Shown: positions 1 through 12,300, counted from the stretch's first letter. The stretch: 64,000 bases of DNA from Tillus elongatus (GCA_964006375.1 OZ023267.1:32607266-32671265); one strand, 5' to 3'. Made by a program: numbers and translations. The notes: a model not told the origin generated them from the letters alone.

Positions 1-150
1 CTGGTTACAAGAGTCATGGTGGAGCGGTTATCGTTTTTAATAACCGATAATCTACAAAAATATGACGAGTTGTTAGCACTAGTCAAAACTGCAGGAAAAG
101 AGAAGAGTATACTTTTGCTATTAATTTATAAAATATGCACACAGGAATGA
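1..150 (+). CDS. Possible 3' end of an unrecognised reading frame, open at the window edge
   Basis: Frame 1 is open from the first base to a TGA at 148-150, giving 49 residues with ordinary amino-acid composition (LVTRVMVERLSFLI at its start, KICTQE at its end). The start lies outside the window. I do not recognise the family; given the surroundings it may be a retroelement or transposon remnant, or chance. Confidence 0.2.
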   Translation: MVTRVMVERLSFLITDNLQKYDELLALVKTAGKEKSILLLLIYKICTQE

Positions 151-1371
151 ATCGTATGAGGAACTAGGTAACGTATTTTCCAGGTTTCGCATGTGCACAT
201 TTATTTATTATTAAGCTCACAACGGGTACAGATTTAGCTCGGTACACAAACCAAACAATAAAGCCAACTTATGAAAGACTGTTGAATCCAGTGTGGAATC
301 AAAGTAAAGTGATATCCGGGTTGTATGAAACTAGTTGACATTTTTCGAGTCGGGAAACCGAAGATATAGCGAATTGGCTGACATAAAGAACACAAACGTG
401 CCCGTAAGTACAAATAAAAATAAATATTATTGGACTTTGGAGTGACAGAAAGCCGTTCAGATAATATATTGGAGTTTCCACTGAGAAAATGTCGCTGAGG
501 AAATAGGTGTTGATGCGGAATGAAAGACAGACTGTCAGTCCATTGTGTCCATAAGGATTTCATTTATTTGGAATTGTGAAAAAGAGTCGCGAAGTCTGAT
601 AAAAAGCCTATTGACGGGCCTCGGATCAGCAGAGATGAAAGGTAGCTAAAGGCAGTTTGGGTCACTAGCGACAAGTCATTTCTCGGGTCGCCGGAGACTG
701 TTACACTAATGCAACATATATAGATCGTAGTAGAACTACAATGTCTTCATAGTTTTCGTTATCAACGAGTCGGATCCAAGCACTAACGGGAACTTTTGAT
801 ATTTTCCTAACTTTAATGGCAGCTTAGCTCAACATAAAACATAACCTTATACCCACAAAGTTCTTAAAGTTTGTGTATCCAATGAAGTCATTATTAAACG
901 CACATCGGCAGTTTTCATACACATAGATATCTATTGTTTCAGTTTCGTTATACCCAAAAGTCACTTGCTGCACCATTGATATATCAAAATAAGGCTAAAG
1001 CAGCCGGTTAATTATAGTAGTGAAAAGTTTCCCTGATTTAAAAAAGTATGGGTGATTTATAAGTGGTGACCGAAAATGAAACCCCATGTTCTTTGGGCAA
1101 TTTTGGAGAGGGTATATCCTATAAAAAAATTTCCTATAATACTTCATTAAAAAGATACAGGGTGTTGAAGTTGAATTTCAAAGAAAAAAATTTCCCAATT
1201 TTTTAAAAACTAGTACATACATTTTGCTGAAACTTCGAATGTGTAGGCTGTTATGGAAGGCGCATATTCTACCATAACAATTGAATCGGCTAATCCATCA
1301 GTGGCGCGCGTACCTACATGTCATTGGTTAACCCTCAAGAAAGAAACGGGTACGCCAATGATATTTTTTCT
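151..1371. other. Unassigned AT-rich spacer
   Basis: No open frame here has recognisable protein similarity and no repeat of the window's families is obvious. The minus-strand frames at 234-563 look like chance. Confidence 0.4.
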
Positions 1372-2993
1372 TATTTTTTATTTTTTGAATCTAACTTTCA
1401 TTCGTGAACAAAATGACTCTCTTGATAATTTTCTGTACGACGCTTATTTGTCGAGTAAGCAATGAATCAGGTAAGTGTTTTAGAGCACAGTTCATAATTT
1501 TTAACCGGTCGTTGTTTGGTAGAAATCGCAATGATACACTTTAAGCCTCCATTGGCCTGAATACACGCACATCTTTTTGATATGGAAAATTTAATGTCTT
1601 GATAATTTTTTGTACGACGATTATCTTTGTTGTATTTTAGTAAGTAGTAGTCTGGTTTGCCAAAGTTGTCATTAAGTGTCACTTGACGTTTAGGTTAACA
1701 AGTTATTATTTTGAATAGGTGTAAGTGGTAAACTTTATAAAATTGCAAAATTTTCTATTCTTTTACTTCTTATAATGGAGTACACCTCAGAAGAGTATGC
1801 AGATATAATTTTTATCTACGGATATGCTGATAGAAATGCTCTAGCTGCTTGTCGGAAATATCAACGTAGGTTTCCCACTCGCCGTCAACCTAGACCAAGC
1901 GTTTTTTCTCGATCGTTTTCAAGACTTCGGCAGTGCGGTATTGGACAACGTCCTGACGCTAGAGCTAATGGTAGAAGACAACATCAACTTGAAGACGAAG
2001 AGAGAGTGGTGGATGCAGTGATGGATCAACCTTCTACAAGTACAGTTACAATATTATCAAAGCTTTGTTTGGAGAACTTTACATCGAGAAGCCTTACATC
2101 CATATCATCGACAGAATGTTCATTGCCTTCTACCTGGATATAATGTGCATCGACGAGTCTTTTGTGAATGGATGTTGGAAATGAACAATCAAAATATCTT
2201 ATTCCCTAATCTAATCTTCTGGTCTGACGAATCAACATTTACAAGAAATGGTATTTATAATTCTCATAATGAGCATGTCTGGTCATTGGAAAATCCACAT
2301 GCAACAAGGACTCGCACATTTCAACATAGATTTTCCATTAATTTTTGGTGTGGTATTTTTAACGGTTCACTGTTCATGGAAGTCCTGCCACAACGTTTAA
2401 ATGGGTCTTCGTACTTAGCGCTCCTAGAACACCGTGTAGAAAACATTCTAGATGACATTCCACTAGCAACAAGAGGTATAGTGTGGTACCAGAATGACGG
2501 TGCACCAGCGCATCATAGTCGAAACGTTGTTACATGGCTACATGAACATTATAATGAAAGATGGATTGGCAGAACTGGACCAATACATTGGCCTGCAAGA
2601 TCACCATAGTTAAACCCACTAGACCTCTATCTTAGGGGTGATTTTAAGCGACTGGTCTACAGTGAACAAATAAATACACCAGAGCAGCTACAACAACTGA
2701 TAAATAATGCTTTTCGTCATATTCAAGCAACAATGAATCCTCAAGACATTAAATTTTCCATATTAAAAAGATGTCGTGCGTGTATTTAGGCCAATGGAGG
2801 CATTTTTGAACATTTATTGTAATAAATAAATTACTATAAGCCTGATAAAAGTGTATCATTGCGATTTTCTACCAAACAACGACTGGTTAAAAATCATGAA
2901 CTGTGCTTACTCGACAAATAAGCGTCGTACAGAAAATTATCAGGAGAGTCATTTTGTTCACGAATGAAAGTAAGATTCAAAAAATAAAAAATA
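1372..2993 (+). mobile_element. Tc1/mariner-like DNA transposon with long inverted repeats
   Basis: Bases 1372-1544 are an inverted copy of 2846-2993; both ends begin with the same T-rich stretch followed by TTTGAATC and TTTCATTCGTGAAC. The inverted similarity does not stop at the non-coding end: 1545-1606 is an inverted copy of 2741-2805, the 3' end of the transposase, with about 40 bp of the right arm (2806-2845) missing from the left. The element therefore has foldback character. The right end abuts a Penelope-like fragment. Element class rests on the DDE transposase inside. Confidence 0.7.
1775..2795 (+). pseudogene. Tc1/mariner-superfamily transposase (insect HTH + DDE type), broken
   Basis: The N-terminus (MEYTSEEYADIIFIYGYADR, then RRFPTRRQPRPSVFSR) is the insect helix-turn-helix region often annotated DUF4817. 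A frameshift near 2065 moves coding into the frame of 2145-2609. That frame carries the DDE domain: first Asp in FWSDESTFTRNG (about 2220), second in WYQNDGAPAHHSRNVV (about 2490), and WPARSP followed by a TAG at 2608 where the family continues with DLNPLD. The C-terminus (DIKFSILKRCRACI, stop, ANGG) ends near 2795. Known role: cut-and-paste transposition at TA. At least one frameshift and two in-frame stops make it inactive. Confidence 0.8.
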
Positions 2994-3008
2994 GTTTTGC
3001 AGTAAATT

Positions 3009-4010
3009 AACTTTATTAATAAAATTAAAGAGGATAAATTGGTTGAAGGCGAGGTTTTAATTTCATTCGAAATGACCTCATTGTTTCCTGGCGTTCCCAC
3101 GAAGCAAAACGTATTTAGAAGAGTTGTTAAAAATGAATAACATAAATGAAAATGTCTGCAAAGAATATTTTACTTCAACAAAACTTTGTATTAAACAAAA
3201 TATTTCTCAATTCAACGAGGAATTTTTTAACAAACCCAAGGTACGGCACTGGGCAACCTGCTATCGCCATTTATCGCAGACCTTTTTATGAGTAGACCTT
3301 TTTATGCTCTTGAAAGTGAAAGTGGGTATTTAAATAGAGTATGGTTTTCTTACGTGGATGATATTTCCGAATGACTCACATCATACGTACGCACAAAAAA
3401 TGTCCAGTCTGATTTTTTTTTGTAAACAGGTTAATTCATTTTTCTTTAAGTAAAAGTAGATGTGCCAAAGATTTAAATTATATTAAGAACATGGCTGAAT
3501 ATAGCGGATACACTGCTTGCCTAGTGGAGAAGTTAATTAACCAATAGAAAACAAAGAAGATGTTAGCGAAATCAACGACGTTGGGAAGAGAGAAAGCGGA
3601 AAAAACTTTGTTTGCTTACCATTTGTGCCTCGAATCACGAGGGGGTATAGAATGCATTTTTAAAAAGGCCAACTTGCAATCAACATTTTTGAGAAAAAAT
3701 ACTTTGAAAAACTTGCTAGGTAACCCAAAAACAAGGATAGTACGGCCAAAATGTCGCGAATTTATGAGATAAGTTGCAAAGATTGTGATCTTAGATACGT
3801 CGGTCAAACAAAAAGATCTCTTGCAATTATATTTAAAGAACATTTAGCTCAATTAGAGACGGTACTATAGATAGATATTCCGTGGCCCGGCATATTTGGG
3901 ATAATAATCACCACGTTAATGAGGAGAATCTAAAATTAATAAAAAATGTTAGACAATCAGGTCACCTAAACGCCTTCTAGAGCACATATATTGATAAATA
4001 TAGTAGTAAT
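3009..4010 (+). pseudogene. Penelope-like element fragment 1: reverse transcriptase and GIY-YIG parts
   Basis: Read across frameshifts: an RT motif VLISFEMTSLFPGVP (3050-3095), where the family's catalytic Asp of SFD is Glu; TALGNLLSPFIADLFMSR (about 3245-3295); RVWFSYVDDIS with the catalytic YVDD box (about 3342-3370); the RT thumb/connection (PNDSHHTYAQK; VEKLIN); LESRGGIECIFKKANL (3620-3675); and the GIY-YIG start YEISCKDCDLRYVGQTKRS (about 3765-3825), ending with SVARHIWDNNHHV (3880). Compared with the copy at 33.8 kb, about 200 bp is deleted just after YVDD. Known role: target-primed retrotransposition with an EN(+) domain. Stops and frameshifts show it is dead. Confidence 0.8.
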
Positions 4011-5377
4011 AAAAAATGTATGAACCACGCTCCGCCGCCTATGGGCAGTCACCTGATAGATTGCTTAAAGAATAAATATCGACAGAAGCACGTCCGAGAG
4101 ATACTAAAAGAATACAGATATTTCCGCCAAACGAAAATATGTTAATTTAGGTGTCGTTGAACGTCCCCAAGCTGTTAGTGACCAACTACCGGCAGAATTG
4201 CAGAAGAATATGAATATAGTTGCGGATATTAAGAAAATTAGAATTATTCATCCTCTGATGACCCCAACTAGATTAGTGAAACGATGGTCAGGTCCTTTAA
4301 AATGTATTGTAGTGATTTGGTTTCTCCAAGTGAAGTTGTCGCTATAATTTAAATGTATGACCCAAATGACATAGGAGCCCGTTGAAAGATTTTAAGAACA
4401 TGATTGTTTCCAAGAGAAAAACTGCAGTTTCCCCAATTAGTTAACGTAAAAACTAATCAAAGAACCTGATTGGTTGGTTATTGCTTGAAAATTTAACCAA
4501 CCGGACACACCCTTGACCTGGAAAATCAGACGGAACATATTTTTTGGGAAAATTTTCTAGAAGCATGTAATAAGAGCAGAAATATATTTTTAAGACAATT
4601 AAAACCACTTTACTAAAGGAAAGTAAATCATATTAGTATCCACCATTAAGACTTCCATTTACATTTATTTTGCACCAGCAAACTTCCAGGCGGTAAGCGC
4701 CGTCTACGCTGGTGAACGGATTACTCCCAGAGCACATCTCTACTTTAACTACAATCTTGCGAATGTAAGTCATATCAGGAGTTTTGAAAAATGATGTATC
4801 TGTTCCACTAGTCGAGGCGGGATAGGTTGCAATAATTTATTATGATCATGTTGTTGGAAATAAGCTAAGATATGTCGCTCTAGCTCTCTGAGACCAGCTG
4901 GGGTCTCATCCGCCTCATCGCGCCATTTACATATCCTCTTTAATTATGGGCTCTCGCAAGAAAATTAAAACACCCACTTTACTTAACAGGCTTATCTTAT
5001 GCCACCTGAGTGTTAATCTCAATTTTACTCTTATTTACTAAACTCAAATGAATACTGTTTTTCAAACCAGTTTTAGATAGACTGAGATAATCGTCGTCAG
5101 AGAATAAAACGGTGCGATTTCGAAATTTAGCTGCCTTCGAGCGAATGTTTTTGATCTTTGTGATTTTTGACAAATATGCAGCAGATGTTATTCTTTCATC
5201 CCCAATTTTATTCCATTCAAACGTGAGTTGTATAATTTAATTTGTGGTTTTAAGGTTAAGACAACCACAATCATTGAAAGCACACAACCTTGCCCAAAAG
5301 AAGATTGAATTTTTATCTTTTTAGATAGAACACCATCAATAATAATTTGGATGTGTCATTTTTGTAAAGATTTTTGT
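4011..5377. other. Unassigned spacer after Penelope-like fragment
   Basis: The first ~150 bases may be Penelope 3' sequence. I see no domain or repeat I can name in the rest. Confidence 0.35.
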
Positions 5378-5804
5378 CCAGTTTCACAAAGCTCGATTAA
5401 ATATTTAACGGCCGGTTAGTTAATCAAGGCTTAACATGATCAATCACAGACTACTATTCGGGTTTTTGCCATGACAACCAAATATTTTGAAGCTGTGATT
5501 GGTCGTCTGAAGCCTTGATTACCTAACCTGCCGTTAAATACTCAGTAAGTGGTGGACGTGCCGCCACCTAGTTGCGGAACCAAGTAGTATGTTGTCACGC
5601 CAGCTCCAAATAACACAAAGTGTTAAAAAAAATAGAGATTGTATACAACTAACTAACAATTTAAAAAATTGTTAGCCCTGGCCCATTTCTACCCCAATAT
5701 AGGGACAAAGTATGTAAGACTAGATGTTACGGTTCTAATTGTTGCGAGAATGCATCTAGTCTTACTGCCGTTAAATGCCGTAAACCGAGCTTTGTGAAAC
5801 TGGG
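5378..5804. repeat. MITE-like element with subterminal inverted repeats
   Basis: The ends are CCAGTTTCACAAAGCTCG (5378-5396) and its complement at 5785-5804. Just inside, TTTAACGGC is matched by CCGTTAAA at both 5530 and 5765. A larger imperfect inverted repeat joins 5405-5454 (GGTTAGTTAATCAAGGCTT) with 5492-5543. Another short stem, TAAGACTAGATG/CATCTAGTCTTA, lies at 5722-5764. No coding capacity. I could not identify a target-site duplication. Confidence 0.6.
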
Positions 5805-6329
5805 CATATATGTGTCACATAAATAATTTTTCCATCAAAGCTAAACTTTTTCAGGATATGCCATAAAAAATCATGTGCTACCATATCCAAAGCATGCTTG
5901 AAATCTAACGATACTATGGCTCCAAATTCGCAGTTATGTTTTCCAAAGAATATTATGGTATTGAAGTTCGTTAATAATTATTGGTCTGTTTTTGGCACCA
6001 CAGCTTTGATGTTTATCAAGAATTTTGTTAATATTTATTTTACTCGTTTCGATATTAATTTTGTGTATACTTTGTCATCTGTGTTGGTCAAGATTATCGA
6101 ACTGAATTCACCAAACGATAAAGAAATTTTAACTTCAGATACTAAAATAATAAGAGCCTTGGAAAACTTTTCGGTATACTAACGTTATTTGTAAATAAAT
6201 GATTAGGCAAAAAGGTTATTTTGTCGCCTATTATATCAAATATACTTTCGTATACTATACATGCCTTAAACAACACTTAAGAAAGCCAAAACACACACAT
6301 AAATAATACCTGAATACGTTTAAAATGTC
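5805..6329. other. Unassigned AT-rich spacer
   Basis: Includes a 94-codon open frame (5898-6182, plus) rich in Phe/Asn/Ile with no recognisable motif. I see nothing else I can support. Confidence 0.35.
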
Positions 6330-6649
6330 TGTACGCGGCAAGTGCGTTATGGTAGTGAATTTTTATAAAAATATTTTTAATAATAGCAATTATATATTTT
6401 TTAAAGAGAGCAGGCATAAGACTTGGTTACCAGTATAACCTATATAGTAGCAACGATGTGCCATAATTCATCAAAATGACTTTATTGTTTGAAAATGTAT
6501 AAAAATTTTCCGAAAATAAACCTAAAATATTCCCGAAAAAACTGGCTCCTAGCCAACGAGCGTTAGGTTAATACCAAATTGAGCTATTGAAATTTGAAAT
6601 TTTAATGAAAATGCGCTACCATAACGCACCTACTGCGTCCAGTTAAAAT
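6330..6649. repeat. GACGCAG-type MITE, full copy
   Basis: About 320 bp bounded by inverted repeats: left GTACGCGGCAAGTGCGTTAT, right the complement ending CTACTGCGTCC. The inner part (ACCAGTATAACCTATATAGTAG, TTTGAAAATGTA, AGGTTAATA) recurs in the copies at 22.3, 23.7, 32.7, 41.7 and 56.8 kb. Within the terminus, ACGCA and TGCGT can form a 5-bp stem with a 5-base loop. Non-coding. Confidence 0.7.
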
Positions 6650-7149
6650 GGAAATCGGTTGCAGAAAAGAACAAGCACTTGTGAAGCCACGGGAAAAGGC
6701 TACGGCTGTATTAAGTATGGAACGGTTTCACCACGTTAAGGCAATAACAAACAAACAGATGTACTATTCAAATTGAATTAAGTTTTAAAAGTTATCATCG
6801 TGTCCTAAACGAATTTGTTATAAAAAACTCGCTAAAAACTCATCGGAATTACACAATCTGATCAGACAACGGTAAAATGATATAAGACTCAAAAAATTAA
6901 AAAAAGTGAAGTCACTAACTGAGCTAAGAACGTGTGTTGTAGGAGTCAATTATCAAATCCACACTGCTTCCTTCACCTCTCGGCCATTGTTAACATGACA
7001 GATCTATGTACTAACAGGTATACATATAATCTATTATATTACTTTTCTAACGTCTTGGTTATTTACTCCATACAATTTTTGAAGGATCACTCATTATTCT
7101 TGAATTATCAATTTTGACGTTTCAACGTTTTTTTAAAATCAGAAGCTAG
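6650..7149. other. Unassigned spacer with a short repeat tract
   Basis: Segment 6659-6860 (CACTTGTGAAGCCACGGGAAA, ATGGAACGGTTTC) is repeated at about 24196-24400, so this is an older dispersed repeat. No coding motif seen. Confidence 0.4.
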
Positions 7150-7416
7150 TAATTTCTTTGTCTCTTAACCTACAGATCTGAATCTTGGTACACAGGATAC
7201 TCTTTATGGCAGAAACCATCGTGATAAATTTGGTTATCAAAGCTTTTCACTTTTCGAAGATATGAATTTTTTCGAAAGGAAACCCAAAATTTTCTCAGAA
7301 AACCTTGTCCGATTTTCCTGGCTAACGGACTTATCCAAGCCATTAGAAAAGAAAGGTACTGAATAAATTTGATTAAAATCGGCCCTTTATTTTTTGAGTT
7401 ATCGGTGTGATACCTC

Positions 7417-7486
<70 letters not shown>

Positions 7487-7627
7487 ATGCACAAATTAAA
7501 GTTGACCCGCATATGGGTAATAGAAATCCTGGTTTGCGCTCATTTGAAGAATTTTTTTCAAAATTCAATATTCAAAAGTCGGAATCTTCTCATCAGATAA
7601 TTTTTTAAAGAAAATTCACTAAAAACA
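7150..7627 (-). repeat. (TA)n-family element, reverse copy
   Basis: Reads in reverse: a conserved block (CCGATTTTCCTGGCTAACGG, CGGCCCTTTATTTTTTGAG) precedes (TA)n at 7424-7483, then AAACATGCACAAATTAAAG and the terminal stem sequence AGAAAATTCACTAAAA near 7610. The GACGCAG end is missing. Confidence 0.7.
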
Positions 7628-7710
7628 TGTTAACGCCTATGTTAAACAAAAAGGAAAGGGCATATAAAATAAAACCTCTAGAGAACAATACAAACTTTAA
7701 TTAAACCTAC

Positions 7711-7785
<75 letters not shown>

Positions 7786-7819
7786 GGAGAAAAGTTAAGG
7801 GCAAAGCCGCAAGGAGACA

Positions 7820-7864
7820 ACAGCATACACGTGTTTCAAGCTTATTAGCCATCATCAGTACGGT
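7820..7864 (-). ncRNA. Hammerhead ribozyme motif, left arm (probably impaired)
   Basis: On the minus strand the core CTGATGA (7852-7858) is followed by a 14-base stem II region and GAAAC (7833-7837), then the palindromic stem III CACGTG. Stem I pairs ACCGTA (7859-7864) with TGCTGT (7820-7825), leaving one C-U mismatch. Stem II has a U-U pair at its base, as in the right arm. Confidence 0.5.
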
Positions 7865-8259
7865 ATAGCCAGGTGAAGATGGGAACACTCTGGATGAAGA
7901 TTCAAAATACACAAATACACGGAGTCACAACAGGCAACCTGTGAACATTTGTAGCAACATTTGGAAGACCCTCAATCCGAGGGAAACAACCAAGATAGCC
8001 ACGGAGGCAAAGAAATCACCTGCGTGAGCATCCGGAGCCCAGGAAGTTACACTAACTGTTACGGGATTTATAACACGGTTAGTATAACTTCCTGGGCTTC
8101 GGATGCTCACGCAGGTGATTTCTTTGCCTCCGTGGCTATTTTGGTTGTTTCTAGGATTGAGGGTCTTCCAAGTGTTGCTGCAAATGTGCACTGGTTGCCT
8201 GTTGTGACTCCGTGTATTTTGCATCTTCATCCAGAGTGTTCCCATCTTCACCTGGCTAT

Positions 8260-8304
8260 ACCGTACTGATGATGGCTAATAAGCTTGAAACACGTGTATG
8301 CGGT
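8260..8304 (+). ncRNA. Hammerhead ribozyme motif, right arm (type I, short palindromic stem III)
   Basis: Core CTGATGA at 8266-8272 and GAA at 8287-8289. Stem I: ACCGTA (8260-8265) pairs with TGCGGT (8299-8304), six pairs with one G-U. Stem II: GGCT (8274-8277), loop AATA, AGCT (8282-8285), with an unpaired U-U next to the core where active ribozymes usually have a strong pair. Stem III: A8290-T8297 plus CAC/GTG, a palindrome without a loop, so a dimeric fold would be expected, as is known for Penelope-like hammerheads. Predicted cut after A8298. Activity is not shown by sequence alone. Confidence 0.6.
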
Positions 8305-8378
8305 TGTCTCCTTGCGGCCTTGCCCTTAACCTTTCTCCTTGTATAATACAGAAATGCCGTGTTATAAATCCTGTTATA

Positions 8379-8450
<72 letters not shown>

Positions 8451-9018
8451 GGCACCTCTGCCTATGCAAGTTTCATTGATTGACCCCTTTACAAGACTTG
8501 CAAACAAAGAGCGTGGGAATGAACATAACGGAATTTGGATAGCGGGAATTTCCGGTAAGTAAGCAGTGAAAGTTTTTTTTTGTCTGAGACACCCTCAAGC
8601 GTCGATGTGAAACACTTGCACAGAATACAAACAGTGGGCATCTCTTTCCCATTTGAGCTTCAATTGTATATAAAAATTCCTCGGTGGGGGTTAAAATGAT
8701 CCTGGTGCACTCCCCTTTTAAAGATAACTGTCTTGAAATTCTCAAATCGTGATATGGTGTCTAGGCGTATTATTTGTAGGAAAATATGTGAAGGAGACAC
8801 AAGATATAGAGGTCGTAATTGTATAGATAATTTTTTTAAAAACCTTACAATTCACACCTCTTTGTAATCAATTTTTTTGTTACGAAAATTCTCTAAAAGG
8901 TAGAAAGCTTGGGTCGACCATTGGGCATTACCATCTCCAAGCATTTATAGACACAGAACCAACGACAAAACTCCTTTTCCCAGGTGCAGATGTTTTGTTT
9001 TGCATGTGTCTTAATGTT

Positions 9019-9560
<542 letters not shown>

Positions 9561-9889
9561 TATGTTTAATTTCACCGCGTTTCATTGAACAGTTTAGATG
9601 AGATCTAGTATGTGATTGTCGTGGTAACGGAACATATGATATTATTGCGCAGGTCTGTTAGACGCTGTAACTGAAATTTACCGTATGATATGAGATCGTT
9701 TATATTATGTTTTTTATTTGTTTAAGTCGACGAATTATTTGTGTCATTTGGGAATTTTTTATATACGAGTGCAAATTATTCCTTTATTAATGTTAGTGGG
9801 TGGATTAAACAGTGTTTGTTATGTTTTATCAACACATATATACGTAAATGGTTTATAAACTGTGTGTTTGCATATTGTATAAATAAATA

Positions 9890-10345
9890 AATATAAAGGA
9901 TCGAAGTTTTACAAAAGGGCTGATATTATACAGGGTGACGCGTTTCTACGGTAAAGCTGAATATAATTATTATTATACAAGAGACGAGAAAAAATTGTGT
10001 AAGTTAATTATAGGGTGTCTTGAGCTGCATCTTATAAAATTATTTTGACAATCACCGGCTGGGCCACAAGTCGATCGTTGGTGTTCCCTACAATTTTTTT
10101 TTTCGAACAGCGTTATTTTATTGCATTTTTTATCGAAATATGTTTGTAAGAAAAAAAAACAAGACGCAGTAAGTGCGTTTTGGTAGGAAATTTTCATTAA
10201 ATGCTTCAAATTTCAATAACTCAATTTGCTATTAACCTAAGATTTGTTGGTTAGAAAACCAACGTTTAATGTATATTGTCGGAAAATTTTTGTACATTTT
10301 CAAACGATAAGTTATTTTGATAAAATATGGCACACTATTTCTACT
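9890..10345 (+). repeat. Partial dispersed module plus one GACGCAG terminus
   Basis: Contains the module TTATTATACAAGAGACG, TTAATTATAGGGTGTCTTGA and GGGCCACAAGTCG that recurs at 21290-21400 and 41515-41630, followed by AAGACGCAGTAAGTGCGTTT (10162) and half of the MITE sequence. No coding. Confidence 0.6.
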
Positions 10346-10679
10346 ATATATTTTGCTCATTACATTATCTCGTTTATGTGCTTCTGTGTGCTCTGAAGAA
10401 TGCATTACCAAGTCGTTATTGTAGTGTAAAATTAAAATTTACTAAATGTAGTTTTGATAAAGCAGAATGAAAAAAGTGAATTTTTTGACTGAGAAGTAAT
10501 TTGTATTGTATACTGGGAGAGTGTTTGAAAATGATCATGTTATATTCTATAAATTAATAAGTTTTCAACATATTATGTAAAATACTTCAACCACTTTATT
10601 TAAAACGTTAAAATGGTGTATCTGCTTGTCATAATAAGGTTACTTAGAGCACGAGGGATATACTGTTTGGTTTGTTTTA

Positions 10680-11220
<541 letters not shown>

Positions 11221-11425
11221 AATTTTTATAATTTTAATTAAAATATTTGTAAACTTTAGTACCGACCTTTAGTATATATCTTAGTGGTACAACCATTACG
11301 CATGACGCCTTGCATTAGACGAACAAAGTGTTCCAAATATGTGAAATTCGAATTGGGTTATCGATAAAATACTATTTTCATCAACTTGTTTGCGTCTTTC
11401 AACGACCCATTTTATTTATATCCAG

Positions 11426-11606
11426 GTGTTCATGCTCCCTTGAGCTGCATGAATATTCAGTGAGTAATTTCTGCAAGACGCATGAATGTCAAGTGGATAA
11501 CCTCATCACATTTCCAGTCTCCGGTTCATATTGTAAGAAGGATCAAGGGAAAGAAGCATGCGGTGGAGGGTTCTACAAGACCAAGTGCGGCATCACAAAT
11601 TGCTGA
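11426..11606 (+). CDS. Candidate cysteine-rich terminal exon, unrecognised
   Basis: An acceptor-like tract ending TTTATATCCAG (to 11425) is followed by an open frame with eight cysteines in 60 residues (CSCSLELHEYSV, FCKTHECQVD, GSYCKKDQGKEACGGGFY, KTKCGITNC) and a TGA at 11604-11606. The spacing is C-x-C, C-x4-C, C-x8-C, C-x8-C, C-x4-C, which resembles secreted disulphide-rich peptides, but I cannot name a family and see no matching upstream exon or signal peptide. GC content is higher than in the neighbours. It may equally be part of an old repeat. Confidence 0.25.
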
Positions 11607-12299
11607 GTGGACAAGAGTGTGCGGCATAAACTGTTCATATTCCTGGATGGTACAGGGCTGGGCTCTCTCTGATCTAGTTTATGTGGTTAATCGGGCATAT
11701 AATGGTAGCTCTGACCGGAAGTGGCCGGCCTGACTCGGTGACCGGCGCTTGCACGTTACTTCGAGTGGATAATATGCACAGTTTTACTGGCTATTAGTGC
11801 CCAAGTCATGACTTGGATAACCTGCGTCAATGTTTCTCCTATCTCATTTACTGGACGACTCAAGGAACTTTCACGGCCTTCTAAGATAATTGTAGACACA
11901 TTACGAGTTTATTGGGGCGTTAACAAGATACTGAAAATGAGACGGAATTCTGCTCTTAGACCTGGAGTATTGAATAGGCTCTGGATACAAAGTTATTAAA
12001 ATAAGGGTTTCACTAATGTTCATGATAAAATTTTTAAAAGACAATATTATAATATTAATTTCTATCCGCTAAAGTATGGTTATCTATAAGCGTTCATAAT
12101 ATCAACAGAAAACGGAAAAGCCAGCATATATAAAATAAAAATCTGTATGTGTCATCACAATTTTTAATATGCTTCCCCTGTGTATGTGTGTATTTTTTTA
12201 TGCTATGTCGACCTATTTTCATAAATATAGCTAATCTTCAACGCCAGGGAGAAGTTTCACCTCGCCAACTTATGAATTTTGGTAAATGCCTGCCCTCTT

Positions 12300-12300
<1 letters not shown>
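11607..12300. other. Unassigned, relatively GC-rich then AT-rich spacer
   Basis: 11640-11760 is unlike the neighbouring AT-rich DNA in composition. Near 12240-12270, GCCAGGGAGAAGTTTCACCT matches part of the SINE body at 54815-54835, so a SINE fragment is likely there. Confidence 0.4.

Larger units (their letters stand above)
7718..8449. repeat. ~740-bp palindrome flanked by (TA)n, Penelope-terminal-repeat-like
   Basis: Left arm 7783-8062 is the inverted copy of right arm 8078-8345 with few mismatches; the centre is about 15 bp. A piece of the centre (GGGATTTATAACACGG) is repeated inverted at 8355-8378, just before the right (TA)n. (TA)n arrays at 7718-7782 and 8380-8449 close the structure. 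The arms carry hammerhead-ribozyme motifs, which are known in Penelope-like elements, so the arms may be Penelope-type terminal repeats in head-to-head orientation. That origin is inference; the palindrome is directly visible. Confidence 0.75.

Noticed and set aside
7961..8269. Open frames on both strands through the 7.8-8.3 kb arms as a gene
   Set aside because: Both strands read the same because the region is a palindrome; no family similarity, and the hammerhead motif explains the conservation better.
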